NCBI RefSeq assembly: GCF_018139985.1 | Contig: NZ_JAGSOU010000025.1 | Coordinates: 1 to 40,793 of the forward strand | DNA: 40,793 bases | Direction of reading: 5' to 3' | Source: Actibacterium sp. MT2.3-13A | GTDB taxonomy: Bacteria > Pseudomonadota > Alphaproteobacteria > Rhodobacterales > Rhodobacteraceae | Shown here: one piece after another, positions 38,193 to 40,793 of the stretch | Layout of the letters: each line of letters starts with the position of its first letter | Numbering within the stretch: the stretch's first letter is position 1 | Translations under genes and position numbers: made by a program | Notes under the pieces: model-generated | What the model was told of the DNA's origin: nothing | The model's input: the letters and a program-made list of their open reading frames with translations, nothing else | Databases searched by the model: none

Positions 38193-38746
38193 CTTTCGAT
38201 CTGACCCACAACGGATCACCAGTGCCCTGGACGACGCCATGGACGGGAGAGGAGACCGGCTATTCGGTTGTGCGATCCAAGATCGCCGGCGGTCATTTCG
38301 TGCTCAGCCAGAAGAGTGCCATGGGCGAAGGCCGCCCGATCTTCGGTGGCGCACACATGGACCGGCAACGGCAGGCCGTCATTCAGGGGCGCTGCGATGT
38401 GTGTGGCGGGATGATCCGCCAGCACCAGGCCCGCGTCCTGCTGCATCCCGGCAACCGGCTGACGGGCACCGACGACACCGGCCATGTGATGGCCCCATGT
38501 CATCGCGCCTGCGCGCGGCAGTCGGCGCAGGTCTGCCCGTGGCTGATCAGGCAGATCGAGGCAGGGGAATTGGTCGTGACCGTGGTGAAAAAAGCGGACG
38601 TCGCGCTGGCTCAGCTGGATCCCGAGATCGTCGAAAGCGAAACCGGCCAATGGTTCGATTTTCCGGTTTTCGGCCACGCAAAACTGATCGTCCGCGCAGG
38701 CATGACCCGAGATGCGGAATGGTTGATGAGGGAGGCCACATCATGA
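38189..38746 (+). CDS. Hypothetical protein with zinc motif
   Basis: A 185-residue protein starting MTFDLTHNGSPVPWTTPWTG. A central metal-binding pattern, GRCDVCGGMIRQHQARVLLH ... PCHRACARQ, gives two C-x(2-3)-C pairs with histidines, HNH-like but without a clear catalytic core. The C-terminal part (DPEIVESETGQWFDFPVFGH) is beta-rich. Overlaps both neighbours by 4 bases. Not recognised as a known family. Confidence 0.6.
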   Translation: MTFDLTHNGSPVPWTTPWTGEETGYSVVRSKIAGGHFVLSQKSAMGEGRPIFGGAHMDRQRQAVIQGRCDVCGGMIRQHQARVLLHPGNRLTGTDDTGHVMAPCHRACARQSAQVCPWLIRQIEAGELVVTVVKKADVALAQLDPEIVESETGQWFDFPVFGHAKLIVRAGMTRDAEWLMREATS

Positions 38747-38928
38747 TCGCCACGATCCAGATCGGCGGGCCGAACGGGCCACTGGTGCAGGGGGATATGG
38801 ATCTTCCGTCCTGCGACGAATGCCCCGGATGGGATGTCCATCATTGCGACTGCCGCAACTATGCCGCCGTCCGCGACGGAGAGCGCGTCCATACCGGGCG
38901 GCTGGTGGAAAGCTACAGGAGGACGTGA
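38743..38928 (+). CDS. Small Cys/His-rich protein
   Basis: A 61-residue protein starting MIATIQIGGPNGPLVQGDMD, with CDECPGWDVHHCDCRNYAAV, a likely single zinc site. The 5' 50 bases are the probable donor of the hybrid mini-gene at 36982. ATGA and TGATG junctions on either side. Role unknown. Confidence 0.55.
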   Translation: MIATIQIGGPNGPLVQGDMDLPSCDECPGWDVHHCDCRNYAAVRDGERVHTGRLVESYRRT

Positions 38929-39449
38929 TGACGGATGCAGAAACAAGTGAGGCTATTCTCGAAGCCCTGAAAGCAAAGCACATCCATGAAATCTGGGCTA
39001 CCGAGCTGGCTCTAAGCAGCGGCGCGAGGCGTTGCGATTTCTGGTCGCTGCATCCTCATGCATCAAAGGGCTATCTGGCACGCGCCTACGAGATCAAGGT
39101 AAGCCGCGCGGATTTCCGCCGTGATAGCGCGATCAAACAGCGACAAGCGCGCCTTTTCTCGGATGAATTCTATTATGTGACACCGCCGGGACTGATCGAG
39201 AAAGACGAAGTGCCGGATTGGGCTGGCCTTTGGACGTGGTGCCCTGATGGTGGTTGGAAGTGCCCCTTATCAGCACCTCGCCGCGACAAGGATGCGCCGT
39301 CCTGGGAGCTGGTTGTGTCGATAATGCGCAACAGCGGCGACATCCGACGCGATACCGATGTGATGAAGTCTCAGATCGCGATGCTGCGGAAAGAGAATGA
39401 TCGGCTGCTTCGCAAGCTCACCGGCAGAAGCAAATCCGGGAGACCGTGA
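38928..39449 (+). CDS. PD-(D/E)XK nuclease-like protein (MmcB-like)
   Basis: A 173-residue protein. D37 in RRCDFWSLHPHASKG and E55-x-K57 in AYEIKVSRADFRRDS form a PD-(D/E)XK-type site, followed by LFSDEFYYVTPPGLIEKDEV, all strongly recalling the MmcB family of DNA-repair proteins. A C-terminal coiled coil (MLRKENDRLLRKLTGRSKSG) may dimerise or bind DNA. It lies between small early genes and the integrase cassette. Confidence 0.7.
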   Translation: MTDAETSEAILEALKAKHIHEIWATELALSSGARRCDFWSLHPHASKGYLARAYEIKVSRADFRRDSAIKQRQARLFSDEFYYVTPPGLIEKDEVPDWAGLWTWCPDGGWKCPLSAPRRDKDAPSWELVVSIMRNSGDIRRDTDVMKSQIAMLRKENDRLLRKLTGRSKSGRP

Positions 39450-39619
39450 TGGCCGCCGCGACCTTCACCGAGGCCCAGGTCAGGAGGGCCGTCAAGGGCG
39501 CCCTCGCCGCCGGATTGCCGATCGGTGAGGTCAAGATCGACCCGGACGGCACGATCCGAATCTTGCCAGCCGCGGAGGAAAAGGCGCAGTCTGACCAAAG
39601 GGAGCCCGAATCGTGGTGA
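39449..39619 (+). CDS. Small protein at the excisionase position
   Basis: A 56-residue protein starting MAAATFTEAQVRRAVKGALA. A helix (FTEAQVRRAVKGALAAG) is followed by two strands (EVKIDPDGTIRIL). It directly precedes the integrase gene with GTGA/TGATG overlaps, where phages often encode excisionase, and similar small proteins precede integrases in Rhodobacterales prophages. It has no recognisable Xis winged helix, so the role is inferred by position. Confidence 0.55.
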   Translation: MAAATFTEAQVRRAVKGALAAGLPIGEVKIDPDGTIRILPAAEEKAQSDQREPESW

Positions 39620-40680
39620 GTGAAATGCGCGTCAACCTGCCCGGCCTGATGAAGGAAAAGCAGCGCTCCGGCAGATACGCCTACAGGGTCCGCGTCAAGG
39701 GCGACAAGACGCGCAAGATCGCGCTCGGCGTCGATCCCGACCACCCGGAATTCATGGCGCGCTACCAGGCCGCGCGCCGCGGCGAGAAATACCAGGCGCC
39801 GGACCAGCTCGGGCCGATCCCCAAAAGTGTATCGTGGCTGTCCCTCGCCTTCGAGAAGGCCATGCAGGAAAAGGTAGCGGCAGGCCTGCTGCACCCTGGC
39901 ACGCTCAAGCAGCGCAGGGCGTTCTACGACCGCCTGCGCGCCGAATATGGTGACAAGCACATGGCGATGCCGCGCCAGAAGGTGATCGAGTTTCGCGACA
40001 AGATGATCGCAACGCCAGGCGCGGCCGACAACATGGTGAAGGCCGTCCGCGCCATGTATGCCTGGGCGGTGGAACGCGGGCACGTCACCGACAACCCGGC
40101 GCTCGGGATCGGGACGATCAACAAGGGAAAAGGGGCGGTGCCGTGGTCGGTCGACGATCTCGAGGCGTTCCGCGAACGGCACCCGAAGGGGACGATGGCG
40201 CACCTGGCGCTGACCCTGTTCATGTTCACAGCCTGCCGGATCGGGGATGCCTACCGCCTAGGCCGCGCGCACGAGATCAGGCGCGGCGGCATCACCTATC
40301 TGGACTGGCAACCGGCCAAGACGGGATCGGCGCGCGTCACCGTTCCGATCATGCCGCCGCTGGCCGACGCGATCTCGGCGCAGACCGTCGTCGGCAAGAC
40401 CTACCTGCTGAACGCCTGGGGCAAGCCGTTCGCCTCCAGCGCCGCCTTCGGGAACTGGTTCCGCGATAGGGTCGCCGAGGCCGGGCTGACGAACCGCAGC
40501 CCGCACGGTATCAGGAAGGCCGCCGGCGAACTGATGGCACTGGAGGGCGCGACCCAATACCACATCATGGCCGTTCACGGTCACACCCAGGCCAAGACGA
40601 GCGAGCACTACACCCGCGACGTGAACCGCCAGCGCCTGGCCCATGAGGCCATGCAGAAAATGAGCGGCATGGACTGGTGA
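39616..40680 (+). CDS. int: Tyrosine-recombinase integrase
   Basis: A 354-residue protein. An N-terminal arm-binding part (RYAYRVRVKGDKTRKIALGV), a core-binding domain at about 70-165, and the catalytic domain with Arg208 in TACRIGD, Lys235 in KTGSARVTVP, the HGIR pair His297/Arg300, His323 in HGHTQAKTSEHY and the nucleophile Tyr332. It catalyses integration and excision between the attachment cores at the window ends, with attR about 100 bases downstream. Start GTG at 39616 overlaps the previous stop; ATG at 39625 is the alternative. Confidence 0.9.
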   Translation: MSEMRVNLPGLMKEKQRSGRYAYRVRVKGDKTRKIALGVDPDHPEFMARYQAARRGEKYQAPDQLGPIPKSVSWLSLAFEKAMQEKVAAGLLHPGTLKQRRAFYDRLRAEYGDKHMAMPRQKVIEFRDKMIATPGAADNMVKAVRAMYAWAVERGHVTDNPALGIGTINKGKGAVPWSVDDLEAFRERHPKGTMAHLALTLFMFTACRIGDAYRLGRAHEIRRGGITYLDWQPAKTGSARVTVPIMPPLADAISAQTVVGKTYLLNAWGKPFASSAAFGNWFRDRVAEAGLTNRSPHGIRKAAGELMALEGATQYHIMAVHGHTQAKTSEHYTRDVNRQRLAHEAMQKMSGMDW

Positions 40681-40682
40681 TG

Positions 40683-40740
40683 TGCAGGGCACCCGGATCG
40701 TAAGCCATTGATATATAATGGGCAGAATGTGCCCAGCACT
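40683..40740. other. Candidate right arm-type sites and a hairpin
   Basis: TGCAGGGCAC (40683-40692), identical to 79-88, and TGTGCCCAGCAC (40729-40740), a near copy of 58-69, give one site in each orientation, mirroring the left arm. GGGCA (40720-40724) and TGCCC (40730-40734) form a 5-bp hairpin beyond the integrase stop; AT-rich bases lie between (around 40711-40718), suitable for a host bending factor. Confidence 0.45.
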
Positions 40741-40776
40741 TCGCCTAAGCTATTGCTTTTAAACGATTGCGGCAGG

Positions 40777-40793
40777 CCTGCCGGGCCTACCAC
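40777..40793. repeat. attR core (17-bp direct repeat)
   Basis: Exact copy of bases 1-17. Just before it, a GGCAGGCCTGCC palindrome (40771-40782) spans the left edge of the core and may be part of the integrase core-type site. The window ends here, so the flanking chromosome is not seen. Confidence 0.9.

Noticed and set aside
1-40793. CRISPR array, tRNA genes or insertion sequences
   Set aside because: No regularly spaced repeats, no cloverleaf with a GGTTCRA T-arm and no transposase were seen on either strand; the only tRNA trace is the 17-bp attachment core.

Overview
The window is a complete, compactly packed temperate siphophage genome (prophage) in a GC-rich alphaproteobacterial chromosome. 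The host is most likely a Rhodobacteraceae-like bacterium. I infer this from the high GC, the strong C/G bias at codon third positions and the resemblance of many small proteins to Rhodobacterales prophage proteins; no host gene lies inside the window. The first 17 bases (1-17) recur exactly as the last 17 (40777-40793), next to a tyrosine integrase, so the window is bounded by attL and attR. The repeat reads like the 3' end of a tRNA gene (acceptor strand, A, CCA).

Layout. (1) Positions 108-22234, minus strand, hold the late module. Read in the direction of transcription it contains terminase small and large subunits, a DUF4055 portal, an SPP1 gp7/Mu F-like head protein, scaffold, a P22-like coat, head-tail connectors, tail terminator, tail tube, the tail chaperone pair G/GT with a -1 frameshift site, tape measure, distal tail proteins, a 1324-residue J-like tail tip, tail appendages and then lysis genes (holin candidates, muramidase endolysin, nested Rz/Rz1 spanins). 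One small plus-strand gene for an exported protein (11663-11905), with its own promoter candidate, interrupts this module. (2) Positions 22512-23318 hold a phage NusG-like protein and a small basic protein, preceded by a strong hairpin; the NusG-like protein is a good candidate for the late antiterminator. (3) Positions 23638-29284, minus strand, are the leftward early operon: Toprim primase, SF2 helicase, a coiled-coil protein, a RusA-type resolvase and a string of small Zn-binding and HTH proteins, nearly all joined by 4-base start/stop overlaps. (4) Positions 29281-30532 are the switch region: a 82-residue HTH protein (minus), an XRE repressor (plus), and promoters carrying copies of one operator, GCCAA-N5-TTGGC. 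An intrinsic terminator and a hairpin-rich segment lie just downstream on the left. (5) Positions 30532-40680, plus strand, are the rightward early operon: small proteins, an SSB-like protein, recombination proteins (NinB-like, Ref-like), a C5 cytosine methyltransferase, ASCH-like, PP-loop (PAPS-reductase family) and DUF4326 proteins, a PD-(D/E)XK-like protein, a small protein at the excisionase position, and integrase.

Most unusual features: two von Willebrand A domains, one intact and one degenerate, inserted at two separate points of the tail-tip protein; and a layered methyltransferase locus, in which a second gene with its own ribosome binding site is overprinted in the +1 frame and an HNH endonuclease domain sits in frame inside the methyltransferase, at about the place where the overprinted gene's conserved part ends. 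Function names rest on motif recognition by eye; no database search was possible.
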